Below are positions 33,192 to 40,389 of a stretch of 64,000 bases of DNA, in pieces. Within the stretch, counting starts at the first letter, position 1. Every line of letters starts with the position of its first letter. The DNA comes from Terrabacter sp040702505 (GTDB taxonomy: Bacteria > Actinomycetota > Actinomycetes > Actinomycetales > Dermatophilaceae): assembly GCF_040702505.1 (NCBI RefSeq), contig NZ_JBFBLC010000006.1, positions 278,964 to 342,963 on the forward strand, in the 5' to 3' direction. The notes beneath the pieces were generated by a model. It made no database searches. It had not been told where the DNA came from and saw only the letters and a program-made list of their open reading frames with translations. Position numbers and translations under genes: made by a program.

Positions 33192-33598
33192 AATGGGTCC
33201 TGGTGGCTGTCGCGTTCGTGCTGGGCGCCGCCGTCACGTGGTTCCTCACCGTCAAGCGGGTAACGACAGTGGAGCCGGCCGACACCGACGCGGGCGGCAC
33301 CGACGAGGGAGGTGACCCCATGGGCCTCGGCAGCGCCCAAGAGGGCAGTGGTTCAGCCGGCGACGACGTGGACGTGGCCGGCACGCCCGTCGACGAAACC
33401 GACGACCCGAGTCGGTTCGGGGGAGAGCGGACCAGCTCGACCGTCGACCCTCGCGTGGGGTGGGACGAGAACGCAGAGGACATCGACGCCCTGCTGTCGG
33501 ACGAGGAGAAGTCGGACGACGCAACACGGGACCAGGGGAAGCCGGGTGGGCAGACGCCGGACGACGCGGGAGACGCGCACGGCGGGACGTCCGACTGA
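33188..33598 (+). CDS. ArfC-like membrane-anchored acidic protein
   Basis: 136 residues. The N-terminus 'KWVLVAVAFVLGAAVTWFLTVKRVT' is one membrane segment followed by a basic anchor, very like the channel-accessory protein ArfC of mycobacteria and its actinobacterial variants. The rest is acidic and disordered-looking ('DVAGTPVDETDDPSRFGG', 'VDPRVGWDENAEDIDALLSDEEK'). Its start overlaps the upstream membrane protein gene by 4 nt, the same two-gene layout as ArfB/ArfC accessory pairs, though no OmpA-like channel gene is adjacent. Confidence 0.65.
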   Translation: MKWVLVAVAFVLGAAVTWFLTVKRVTTVEPADTDAGGTDEGGDPMGLGSAQEGSGSAGDDVDVAGTPVDETDDPSRFGGERTSSTVDPRVGWDENAEDIDALLSDEEKSDDATRDQGKPGGQTPDDAGDAHGGTSD

Positions 33599-33655
33599 TG
33601 AGGTGTGCGGTCGCCGCGGCTCGCCTCTGACAGAGGTTGAACCGGGCGCCGACGG

Positions 33656-34570
33656 TCAGTGGTTGACGAGAACGCCCTTCGCCTCGCGCACCGTCACGGT
33701 CGTCGAGGGCCCGGGAACCGTCACCGTCGACGGGATCTCCTCCCACGTCGAGCCGTCGAGGCTGAAGTCGGCCCCGAACGTGGTGTCGACGCGGACGGGG
33801 TAGCTGCCCTTGGTGCGGTAGGCGTGCGTGATGTCCCCGTCCGGGTAGGTGCCGCCGGTGGAGTTCGTCGGGCCCGTGCTGGACCCATCACCGAAGAGGT
33901 AGGTGAAACCGACGAGCTTGGGCCGGATCTGGACCGGTATGCCACGCAGCACCGCGCGGTCGACCTCGCCGGGCTCGAACCCGGTCTTGCTCCAGTTGAC
34001 CTTGTAGAAGGTCTTCAGGTTGACCAGGGTCGTGTCTCCCTTGGGCTGCGTGGAGATCTGCGGCTTCGACCACGGCGTCCGCAAGAACGCCGCCTTCAGG
34101 TCAGCCATCGTCAGCGTCGGCCGAGCCCCCGGCGCCACGTCAGAAGCGCACGTGAGTCCGATGAGGGACCAGGGCTGCACGACCTTGCCATCGACAAGGG
34201 TGCGTCGCCAAACGCGTAGTCGAGGACCGACCTCATCCGGTGGACAAGACCGAAGCGCACCCGCGCACGTAACAGCTTCTGTGACGCTCTCCGGAGTCGC
34301 GTTATAGCAATCTGTCAGCGAACGGTACTCGTAGATCGGGGAATGTTTGTCCCTGTCTCCGACTACTGTGCCGCCCGAATCTCCCGGGAACTTCGGCAAG
34401 TCGCGAACTTTGTTTCGCGGCATGAGTCCGGTGAAGGCCCCATCCTGATTCGTGCCGCACTGCACCCAAGCATCACCGCACGCGTCGCCTCCTGCTGCGA
34501 ATGCTTGCGGCGTGGGAGTGGCAAGTAGGAGCGCTGTCAGCGTCGTCGCGAGCGCTCTTGGCTTCTTCAT
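33656..34570 (-). CDS. Secreted protein with PKD-like domain
   Basis: 304 residues. A signal peptide ('KKPRALATTLTALLLATPTPQAFA|AGG') is followed by a Cys-containing region (~residues 30-130) and, near residue 205-275, a PKD-like beta-sandwich: 'VGFTYLFGDGSSTGP' with 'HAYRTKGSYPVRVDTTFGADFS', matching the 'FGDG...HxYxxxGxYxVxL' pattern. Usually found at cell surfaces. Its 5' half has noticeably more A/T than neighbours. The start overlaps the upstream lipoprotein stop by 4 nt. Confidence 0.75.
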   Translation of the reverse strand: MKKPRALATTLTALLLATPTPQAFAAGGDACGDAWVQCGTNQDGAFTGLMPRNKVRDLPKFPGDSGGTVVGDRDKHSPIYEYRSLTDCYNATPESVTEAVTCAGALRSCPPDEVGPRLRVWRRTLVDGKVVQPWSLIGLTCASDVAPGARPTLTMADLKAAFLRTPWSKPQISTQPKGDTTLVNLKTFYKVNWSKTGFEPGEVDRAVLRGIPVQIRPKLVGFTYLFGDGSSTGPTNSTGGTYPDGDITHAYRTKGSYPVRVDTTFGADFSLDGSTWEEIPSTVTVPGPSTTVTVREAKGVLVNH

Positions 34571-35193
34571 GTGGTCTGCAGCTTCGTTGCAACCCAGTGC
34601 CCACTTTGAATGCTCATGGTCATCACAAAGGTTCCGGGCCCGGAGGCCGTCTTACGTAGAGTCGCGCCTTGGGTGTTCACGACGGCAACTGCCTTCTGCT
34701 GAACGTCGATGAGAACTTGAGAAGAGGAAGCAGAGGTGCCCAAAGAACTCGTGCGAGTCACCACTAGTGACGGGCCCGCATGTCTCTGTCCTTGACTCTC
34801 GAGCTTGCGTAGGGAGTCATTCATGGCGGCGCACGTCTTGCAGCTAGGCGCGAAGAGACCTGTCAGCGCCTTCGCGTCAGGCGTGGTTGCTCCACGGTTC
34901 AGCGAATCGATGAAGTACCGGGCGAAGGCTTCGGCTCCCTCTTGGGTGTGCGCACGTGCTGCCTTCGGGATCTTCGCGGTCACCGGATCCACGGACGTCG
35001 TGGTGCTCGGCGTGCTCGTTGTCGAGGGCGGCGCACTCGTGGTGGGACTGGCGGCCGTGGGTGGAGCGCTCGACGTGCCAGGGGTCTCGGCCGCGCCGCT
35101 GCTCGAGCACGCTCCGAGCGCTGCGAGCGCGAGCAGCCCCGCGGCATACGGCGTGAAGCGACGGTGTCGCTGGGTGTTCTCGCGTGCGGTCAT
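34567..35193 (-). CDS. DUF6318-like lipoprotein
   Basis: 208 residues. Lipoprotein signal with lipobox 'LAALGAC' (Cys ~29), then a long Ser/Thr/Pro linker (~residues 30-75), then a compact domain: 'GAEAFARYFIDSLNRGATTPDAKALTGLFAPSCKTCAAMNDSL'. The CKTC pair and aromatic start match the actinobacterial DUF6318 family, related to NTF2-like folds. ATG 35193 has AGGGG ~7 nt upstream. It is the first gene of a two-gene operon with the PKD protein, divergent from mcrB. Confidence 0.75.
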   Translation of the reverse strand: MTARENTQRHRRFTPYAAGLLALAALGACSSSGAAETPGTSSAPPTAASPTTSAPPSTTSTPSTTTSVDPVTAKIPKAARAHTQEGAEAFARYFIDSLNRGATTPDAKALTGLFAPSCKTCAAMNDSLRKLESQGQRHAGPSLVVTRTSSLGTSASSSQVLIDVQQKAVAVVNTQGATLRKTASGPGTFVMTMSIQSGHWVATKLQTT

Positions 35194-35348
35194 CGGCGTC
35201 CCCTGTCGATCGTCGATCATCGTGCGGTCAGACCGGGGCGAGCCATGCCGCCCCGCGGTCCTGACCCGCCAACCTACGACGATCCTCGCAGGGGCGCATC
35301 CCCAGCCGCTCGCGCCATCCACAGCCTCCCGCGACGACACGCTCGGGT

Positions 35349-35446
35349 TAGAGGCTCCGGCGACCGACCGGTAGCCTTTCGCGGGTCCTGCGCGCACCTC
35401 CACGTGTGCAGTCGTCATGCGCCCGGCATCCGGGCGTGCAAGGGAG
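35349..35446 (+). promoter_or_regulatory. Putative mcrB promoter and leader hairpin
   Basis: TTAGAG (35349-35354) and TAGCCT (35373-35378) are 18 bp apart and could be -35 and -10. Downstream, CGCCCGG-CAT-CCGGGCG (35420-35436) is a tight 7-bp hairpin placed 4 nt before the ribosome-binding AGGGAG (35441), where it could restrict translation of mcrB. Confidence 0.4.
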
Positions 35447-35450
35447 TTCC

Positions 35451-38267
35451 ATGTCTCGCACCGACACCGTCGACGTCAAGCGTTGGCGTGCCAAGTACGC
35501 CCTCATCGAGCGTGCCGCCGAAGCCGACAAGGACGCGCAGGCTCTCTTCGCAGAGCTCGACTCAGACCGCGGCGCCCGCAACGGTGAGCTGCGCGAGATC
35601 CTCGCCGACCTCGTCGCCTCGAGCGACCTCGTCGCCTTCAAGGAGGCGATGAACCAGTGGACCCGCAAGGACGGCCCCTACGTCGGCTTCGGCCCCATCG
35701 GCGGCCCGTGGCTCGCGGCGCTGGTCCGCCGGGCCGAGGACGAGTACGCCGAGGTCGTCGGCCTGCTGAAGCTGACCCTTCAGACGCCCGCCTCACCGCA
35801 GGACGCCGCCGACAAGCTCCAGTCGATGGAGGCCTTCCTGGCCCGCGGCGGCTCCCGGGGTCACCGCGCCCCGGGACCGGGGCACACGGCATACGTCCTC
35901 TCGCTGTTCTGGTCGACCGACGACGGCGGCGAGTGGCCGCACATGTGGGAGAACGCGCCGCACATGCTGCAGCGGCTCGGCTGGCTCGAGCGTGGCCTGA
36001 GCCACGCGGAGCGCTACGTCGCCTTCGCCGACCTGTGCACGGCCCTGCGCCCCGAGGATCCGAAGTACGCCGCTCGCATCCTCTGGTACCTCAAGGAGAC
36101 GGGCGCGTTCGTCGGCATCGCCCCCAAGGTGCTGGACGTGTGCGTCGAGGCGGCCGAGCTCGCCGCCGAGTTCCGGCCCTCGTCCGGCTACGGCGACGCC
36201 CGGCGCGAGGAGCGCGCCGCCGACCTCGCGCGTCAGCTGCGCGGCGAGGCCGACCACCTCTCCGACAGCCTCATCGAGCGGCTCTCCGGCGAGACGGGCC
36301 TCTACCTCGAGGCGCCCACGCTCGCGCTGCAGCAGCACGCGGGCGAGGACGCGGCCTACCGCTCCGACCTGTATGCCGCGTGGATCCTCGTCGGCGGCGC
36401 CGGCGCTCCGGGCTTCCGCCTCTGGGTCACCGAGTCGGGCGTCGCGTTCGGCCTCCACGGCGGCTGGGAGGGCGAGAGCGACCAGCAGCACCGTGAGGTC
36501 GGCACCATCGTCCAGGAGCACCTGCCGCGCGGCCTCAGCTTCTTCCACGTCCACGAGGACGGCCGCACCGACCGGCTCGAGCCGGTCGGCCGCGAGTACC
36601 CCGGTGGGGAGGCCTTCGTCGGGCGCTGGTGGAAGGGCGAGGAGGCACTGGGACGCGCCGACTTCGCCGACGACATCGTCGCGACCGCCCGCGCCCTGAC
36701 GCCGCTGCTGCGCTTCATGACCTCGAGCCAGCGCGGACCGCTCGACGACCCCAGCCTCGAGCTCGCCGCCATGGTCGACCTCGACACCGAGGTCGAGATC
36801 TTCAGGACCGAGCGGCCCTACCCGAGCGAGCGCGACGCCTGGCACCAGGAGCAGCGCCGCGTCTTCGCCGCCTGCCTCTCGCGCGAGGGCCTCGAGGACT
36901 TCGACCTGCCCACGTTCAAGCGCATCGTCTCGACCCGCGGCTACGGCGACATCGGCGCCCAGTCGGTCCTGATCAGCAGCATCAACGCCCTGGACGCCGC
37001 GGGCATCGACGAGCTGCGCGTCATGGTGCGCGACCTGCTCTGGGGCGAGGGGCGCGACGAGGAGCGGATCAACCGCGTCCTCGGGTCCGACGACGTCCCG
37101 GTGCAGGGCTTCGGGGAGAGCGTCGTGCTCAAGCTCTTCGCCATCGCCCACCCCGAGCACTGGCTGCCGCTCTTCACCCTCGGCGGCGACTCCGGCAAGA
37201 TCGCGATGCTGACCCGGCTCGGCGGCCCCGCCCGCTGGACCGACGGCAAGTCCCGCGGCCGCACGCACGTCGAGACCAACGCCCTGCTCAAGCAGACGCT
37301 CGACCCGTTGCTGCCCGGGGACCCTTGGGGCCAGGCGCAGCTCGCCTACTGGCTCATGCGCCGCTCCGACAAGGCGCTCATGCCCGACCACGACGCGCTC
37401 GGCGAGGCCGCCGAGGAGCTGCTCATCGAGGAGGACTTCCTCCGCGAGATCCGCAGCCTGCTCGAGGAGAAGAAGCAGGTCATCTTCTACGGCCCGCCCG
37501 GCACCGGCAAGACCTACCTCGCGCAGCGCTTCGCCCAGGCCCTGCAGCCCGACCCCGCCAAGCGCGACATCGTCCAGTTCCACCCCAGCTCGTCCTACGA
37601 GGACTTCTTCGAGGGGTTCCGACCGCAGATCGACCACCAGGGCCAGATGGTCTACGAGCTGCGCAAGGGCCCGCTCGCGCTGCTCGCCGAGGCGGCCGAG
37701 GCCGACCCGCTGACCCCGCACATCATGATCATCGACGAGATCAACCGCGCGAACCTGCCCCGGGTCTTCGGCGAGCTGCTCTTCCTGCTCGAGTACCGCT
37801 CGCACTCGGTGAAGACGAGCTACCGCCCCGACGAGGGCTTCGAGCTGCCGCCGAACCTCTACTTCATCGGCACGATGAACACCGCCGACCGCTCGATCGC
37901 GCTCGTCGACGCCGCGCTGCGCCGCCGGTTCGACTTCGTGCCCTTCATGCCGCACGACGGGCCCATGGAGGGGCTGCTGCGCCGCTGGCTCGAGGCCCAC
38001 GACGGGCCCGTGTGGGTCGCCGACCTCGTCGACCGGGTCAACGAGGACCTGCGCCGGGCGCTGCGCGGCCCGCACCTGCAGATCGGGCACAGCTACTTCA
38101 TGCGCCCCGGGCTGGGCGACGACGAGGCGACGCTGCGCCGCATCTGGGACTACAACGTCTACCCCTTCATCGAGGACCAGCTCTACGGCCGGGAGCACGA
38201 GCTGGCCCAGTTCCGGTGGGAGAACGTCGTGGCCCGCTATGGACGGCTCGAGCTGAGCCGCCCGTGA
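35451..38267 (+). CDS. mcrB: McrB-like AAA+ GTPase subunit with large N-terminal region
   Basis: 938 residues, about twice E. coli McrB. The C-terminal ~270 residues are a textbook McrB AAA+ module: Walker A 'FYGPPGTGKTYLAQRFAQAL' (~680), 'VQFHPSSSYEDFFEGFRP', Walker B 'HIMIIDEINRANLPRVFGELLFLLE', and the McrB consensus 'IGTMNTADRSIALVDAALRRRFDF'. The ~650 residues before it should hold the DNA- or target-recognition domain. I recognise no methyl-cytosine-binding DUF3578, EVE or coiled-coil region, only a helical half followed by an alpha/beta half. AGGGAG precedes the ATG. It is paired with mcrC 43 nt downstream. Confidence 0.92.
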   Translation: MSRTDTVDVKRWRAKYALIERAAEADKDAQALFAELDSDRGARNGELREILADLVASSDLVAFKEAMNQWTRKDGPYVGFGPIGGPWLAALVRRAEDEYAEVVGLLKLTLQTPASPQDAADKLQSMEAFLARGGSRGHRAPGPGHTAYVLSLFWSTDDGGEWPHMWENAPHMLQRLGWLERGLSHAERYVAFADLCTALRPEDPKYAARILWYLKETGAFVGIAPKVLDVCVEAAELAAEFRPSSGYGDARREERAADLARQLRGEADHLSDSLIERLSGETGLYLEAPTLALQQHAGEDAAYRSDLYAAWILVGGAGAPGFRLWVTESGVAFGLHGGWEGESDQQHREVGTIVQEHLPRGLSFFHVHEDGRTDRLEPVGREYPGGEAFVGRWWKGEEALGRADFADDIVATARALTPLLRFMTSSQRGPLDDPSLELAAMVDLDTEVEIFRTERPYPSERDAWHQEQRRVFAACLSREGLEDFDLPTFKRIVSTRGYGDIGAQSVLISSINALDAAGIDELRVMVRDLLWGEGRDEERINRVLGSDDVPVQGFGESVVLKLFAIAHPEHWLPLFTLGGDSGKIAMLTRLGGPARWTDGKSRGRTHVETNALLKQTLDPLLPGDPWGQAQLAYWLMRRSDKALMPDHDALGEAAEELLIEEDFLREIRSLLEEKKQVIFYGPPGTGKTYLAQRFAQALQPDPAKRDIVQFHPSSSYEDFFEGFRPQIDHQGQMVYELRKGPLALLAEAAEADPLTPHIMIIDEINRANLPRVFGELLFLLEYRSHSVKTSYRPDEGFELPPNLYFIGTMNTADRSIALVDAALRRRFDFVPFMPHDGPMEGLLRRWLEAHDGPVWVADLVDRVNEDLRRALRGPHLQIGHSYFMRPGLGDDEATLRRIWDYNVYPFIEDQLYGREHELAQFRWENVVARYGRLELSRP

Positions 38268-38310
38268 CGCCAGTGCTCTCCGCGTCGGCCTACGCGTGCG
38301 GGGCCGCGCC

Positions 38311-39591
38311 GTGACCCTCGAGCTGGCGCCGATCCCCGAGCACGGCCGCTCGGGACCCGTGCGTCTGTCCCGTGAGACGCGCGCCGCGCTCGTGACGGCC
38401 GCGGGGGAGCGCCTCGTCATCCACGCGACGGCCGACCCCGACGTCGTCACCATCGGCGCGACGAGCTGGGTCGGTGCCCTCGCCGTCCCGGGCCTCGTCG
38501 TCCGCGTGACGCCGCGCGTCTCGGTCACCAACTTCTTCGCGATGCTCGGGGCCGGCGTCGCGCCGGACGCCTTCGACCACGAGCACGTGACGTGGAGCGA
38601 CACCGACGAGCTCATCGACGGCGTCGCCTACTTCGCCATCCGCCTCATCGACTCCGCGACCATGCGCGGGCTGGTGCACGGCTACGTCGCCCGCGAGGAG
38701 CGGATGCGGATGATCCGCGGGCGCCTGCTCGTCGAGGAGTTCGCCCGCCGGCCCTGGAGCGCCGCCGAGCCGCAGTGCCGCTTCGACGACTTCACCGCCG
38801 ACATCGCCGAGAACCAGCTGCTGCGCTGCACGCTGCAGGCGATCCTCTCGTGGCCCCAGCTGGCCCCGCACGTGCGCCGGGAGGCCTTGCGCGTCATGGG
38901 GCGCTTCGAGGGCGTCTCCGACACGCCGGCCACACGGCATACGGCACCGGTGCCCATCACCCGGCTCAATGAGCACTACGAGGACGCCATGCGCCTGAGC
39001 CGCCTTGTGCTGCAGGCGATGTCGCTGAGCCACGAGGCCGGCGACCAGCAGGCGAACAGCCTCATGGTCGACATGGACGACCTCTTCCGCCGCTGGATCG
39101 GCCAGGAGCTCGACGTGCGGCTCTCGCCGGAGCTGCGGGTCCAGCGGGACCAGGACGTCTGGCTCGACGAGGCCCGCGCGGTCACGATGGTCCCCGACCT
39201 CGTCGTGCGGCGGGGGAGCGAGGTCGTGCTCGTCGGCGATGCGCGGTACTCGATGGGCGCCGACGGCTACCTCGCCTCGCGCGACTACCTCGAGCTCGTC
39301 GCGTACACGACCGCCATGGCGCTGCCGACCGGCCTGCTCGTCCACTGCAACAACGACCGTGCGCCCGAGTCCGAGATCGTCATCCGCAACGCGGGCACCC
39401 GCATCCTGTGCCGCCCCATCCGCCTCGACGGGTCGTATGCGGCAGTGTGCCGTTCGCTGGACGGGCTCGCCGAGCTGGTGCGCGAGCTCGCAGGCGAGCC
39501 GGGTGACCTGCAGGCGGGGGTGTCCGGCAGATCACACGAGGACCGTCGGGATTCCGTGGTGGCCCCAGGCAGTGACTACTACGCTTTGTAG
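38311..39591 (+). CDS. mcrC: McrC-like nuclease subunit, catalytic Lys replaced by Arg
   Basis: 426 residues from GTG 38311 (GTG 38296 also possible). The N-terminal half is the McrC beta-rich partner domain that stimulates McrB ('WVGALAVPGLVVRVTPRVSVTNFFAMLGAG'). The C-terminal half contains the PD-(D/E)xK nuclease: 'MVPDLVV' (Asp296) and 'VVLVGDARYSMGADGY' (Asp310, Arg312). In E. coli McrC the corresponding residues are Asp244, Asp257 and Lys259, so the spacing is kept but Lys has become Arg. Follows mcrB on the same transcript. The stop lies within the inverted repeat in front of the DoxX gene. Confidence 0.88.
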   Translation: MTLELAPIPEHGRSGPVRLSRETRAALVTAAGERLVIHATADPDVVTIGATSWVGALAVPGLVVRVTPRVSVTNFFAMLGAGVAPDAFDHEHVTWSDTDELIDGVAYFAIRLIDSATMRGLVHGYVAREERMRMIRGRLLVEEFARRPWSAAEPQCRFDDFTADIAENQLLRCTLQAILSWPQLAPHVRREALRVMGRFEGVSDTPATRHTAPVPITRLNEHYEDAMRLSRLVLQAMSLSHEAGDQQANSLMVDMDDLFRRWIGQELDVRLSPELRVQRDQDVWLDEARAVTMVPDLVVRRGSEVVLVGDARYSMGADGYLASRDYLELVAYTTAMALPTGLLVHCNNDRAPESEIVIRNAGTRILCRPIRLDGSYAAVCRSLDGLAELVRELAGEPGDLQAGVSGRSHEDRRDSVVAPGSDYYAL

Positions 39592-39593
39592 TA
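39577..39593 (+). promoter_or_regulatory. Inverted repeat, putative HxlR/MarR-type operator
   Basis: TACTAC-GCTTT-GTAGTA is a perfect 6-bp inverted repeat with a 5-bp spacer, overlapping the mcrC stop and 50 nt upstream of the DoxX-family ATG. TACT-AGTA repeats of this size are bound by redox-sensing HxlR/DUF24 regulators (YodB/CatR/QorR type). No such regulator is encoded in the window. Confidence 0.45.
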
Positions 39594-39642
39594 CCGACAG
39601 AGAAGCTGCCGGAACGCACACCGAGTTCTGGAGTTGAGTTCC

Positions 39643-40227
39643 ATGGGCACGATTCCTCGTGACACCAACACGCAAAGCACGACGGTCAGCCACCATGACG
39701 TCACCAAGGGCGTCGTCACCTTCCAGGAAGAGGTCGTCCGTTCGTCCCTGGCCCGCAGGTTCCTTGCCGGCCTGCGGATCGTGCTCGGCTTCACCTTCCT
39801 CTGGCCGTTCATCGACAAGCTGTTCGGCCTCGGCTACATGACGCCGTCGGCCAAGGCCTGGATCCACGGCGGCGCGCCCGCACAGGGCTTCATGAAGGGC
39901 GCCGAAGGCCCCTTCGCGAGCATGTTCAAGAACACCGCCGGCCCGTGGGCCGACTGGCTGTTCATGGCCGCCCTCCTCGGCATCGGCGTGGCACTACTCG
40001 CCGGCGCCGGGCTCAAGATCGCCGCGTGGAGCGCCGCGATCCTCCTGGCGCTGATGTACCTCGCCGAGTTCCCCCTCGGCACCACCGGCGTCTACACGAA
40101 CCCTCTCATCGACAGCCACTGGATCGAGGCGCTCGGCGTCGCGGTTGTCGCCACGACGCTGGCCGGGGACACCTGGGGCCTCGGCAAGTGGTGGGGCCGC
40201 CATGTCGGTAACGGCTTCCTGAGGTGA
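39643..40227 (+). CDS. DoxX-family membrane protein
   Basis: 194 residues. A polar ~40-residue N-terminus, then about four membrane segments. 'LRIVLGFTFLWPFIDKLFGLGY' and the later 'LMYLAEFPL...NPLIDSHWIEALGVAVVAT' match the DoxX/DoxD family, which includes oxidoreductase-associated membrane subunits. The N-terminus 'THDVTKGVVTFQEEVVRSS'-like stretch ('HHDVTKGVVTFQEEVVRSS') is unusual. It sits behind an inverted repeat that may respond to quinones or thiol stress and is followed by two hairpins. Confidence 0.8.
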   Translation: MGTIPRDTNTQSTTVSHHDVTKGVVTFQEEVVRSSLARRFLAGLRIVLGFTFLWPFIDKLFGLGYMTPSAKAWIHGGAPAQGFMKGAEGPFASMFKNTAGPWADWLFMAALLGIGVALLAGAGLKIAAWSAAILLALMYLAEFPLGTTGVYTNPLIDSHWIEALGVAVVATTLAGDTWGLGKWWGRHVGNGFLR

Positions 40228-40234
40228 GCGGGTC

Positions 40235-40320
40235 GGTGACCGTGCCCCCTGACACGGTCACCAGCAAGGGCCCCGGGGCCCGAGCAGGGAAGGCGGTCCT
40301 CCCCACGAGGACCGCCTTCC
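40235..40320 (+). terminator. Double hairpin terminator after the DoxX gene
   Basis: First stem GGTGACCGTG (40235-40244) with CACGGTCACC (40253-40262). Second, stronger stem GGAAGGCGGTCCTC (40288-40301) with GAGGACCGCCTTCC (40307-40320), 14 bp with a 5-nt loop. Between them lies the palindrome GGGCCCCGGGGCCC. The second is the likely terminator. Confidence 0.75.
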
Positions 40321-40389
40321 TCGTGCGCGCGGTCCGTCACGGAGGCGCCCGCACCTGAGCTGTCGGCGCCGGACGGCATACTCGGCGCC

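Noticed and set aside
35793..38615. Minus-strand 940-residue frame opposite mcrB
   Set aside because: The plus strand encodes a canonical McrB AAA+ module; the minus frame has no recognisable motif.
40268..40281. GGGCCCCGGGGCCC as a separate regulatory palindrome
   Set aside because: It lies between two hairpins of a terminator region and such GC palindromes are common by chance at this base composition.
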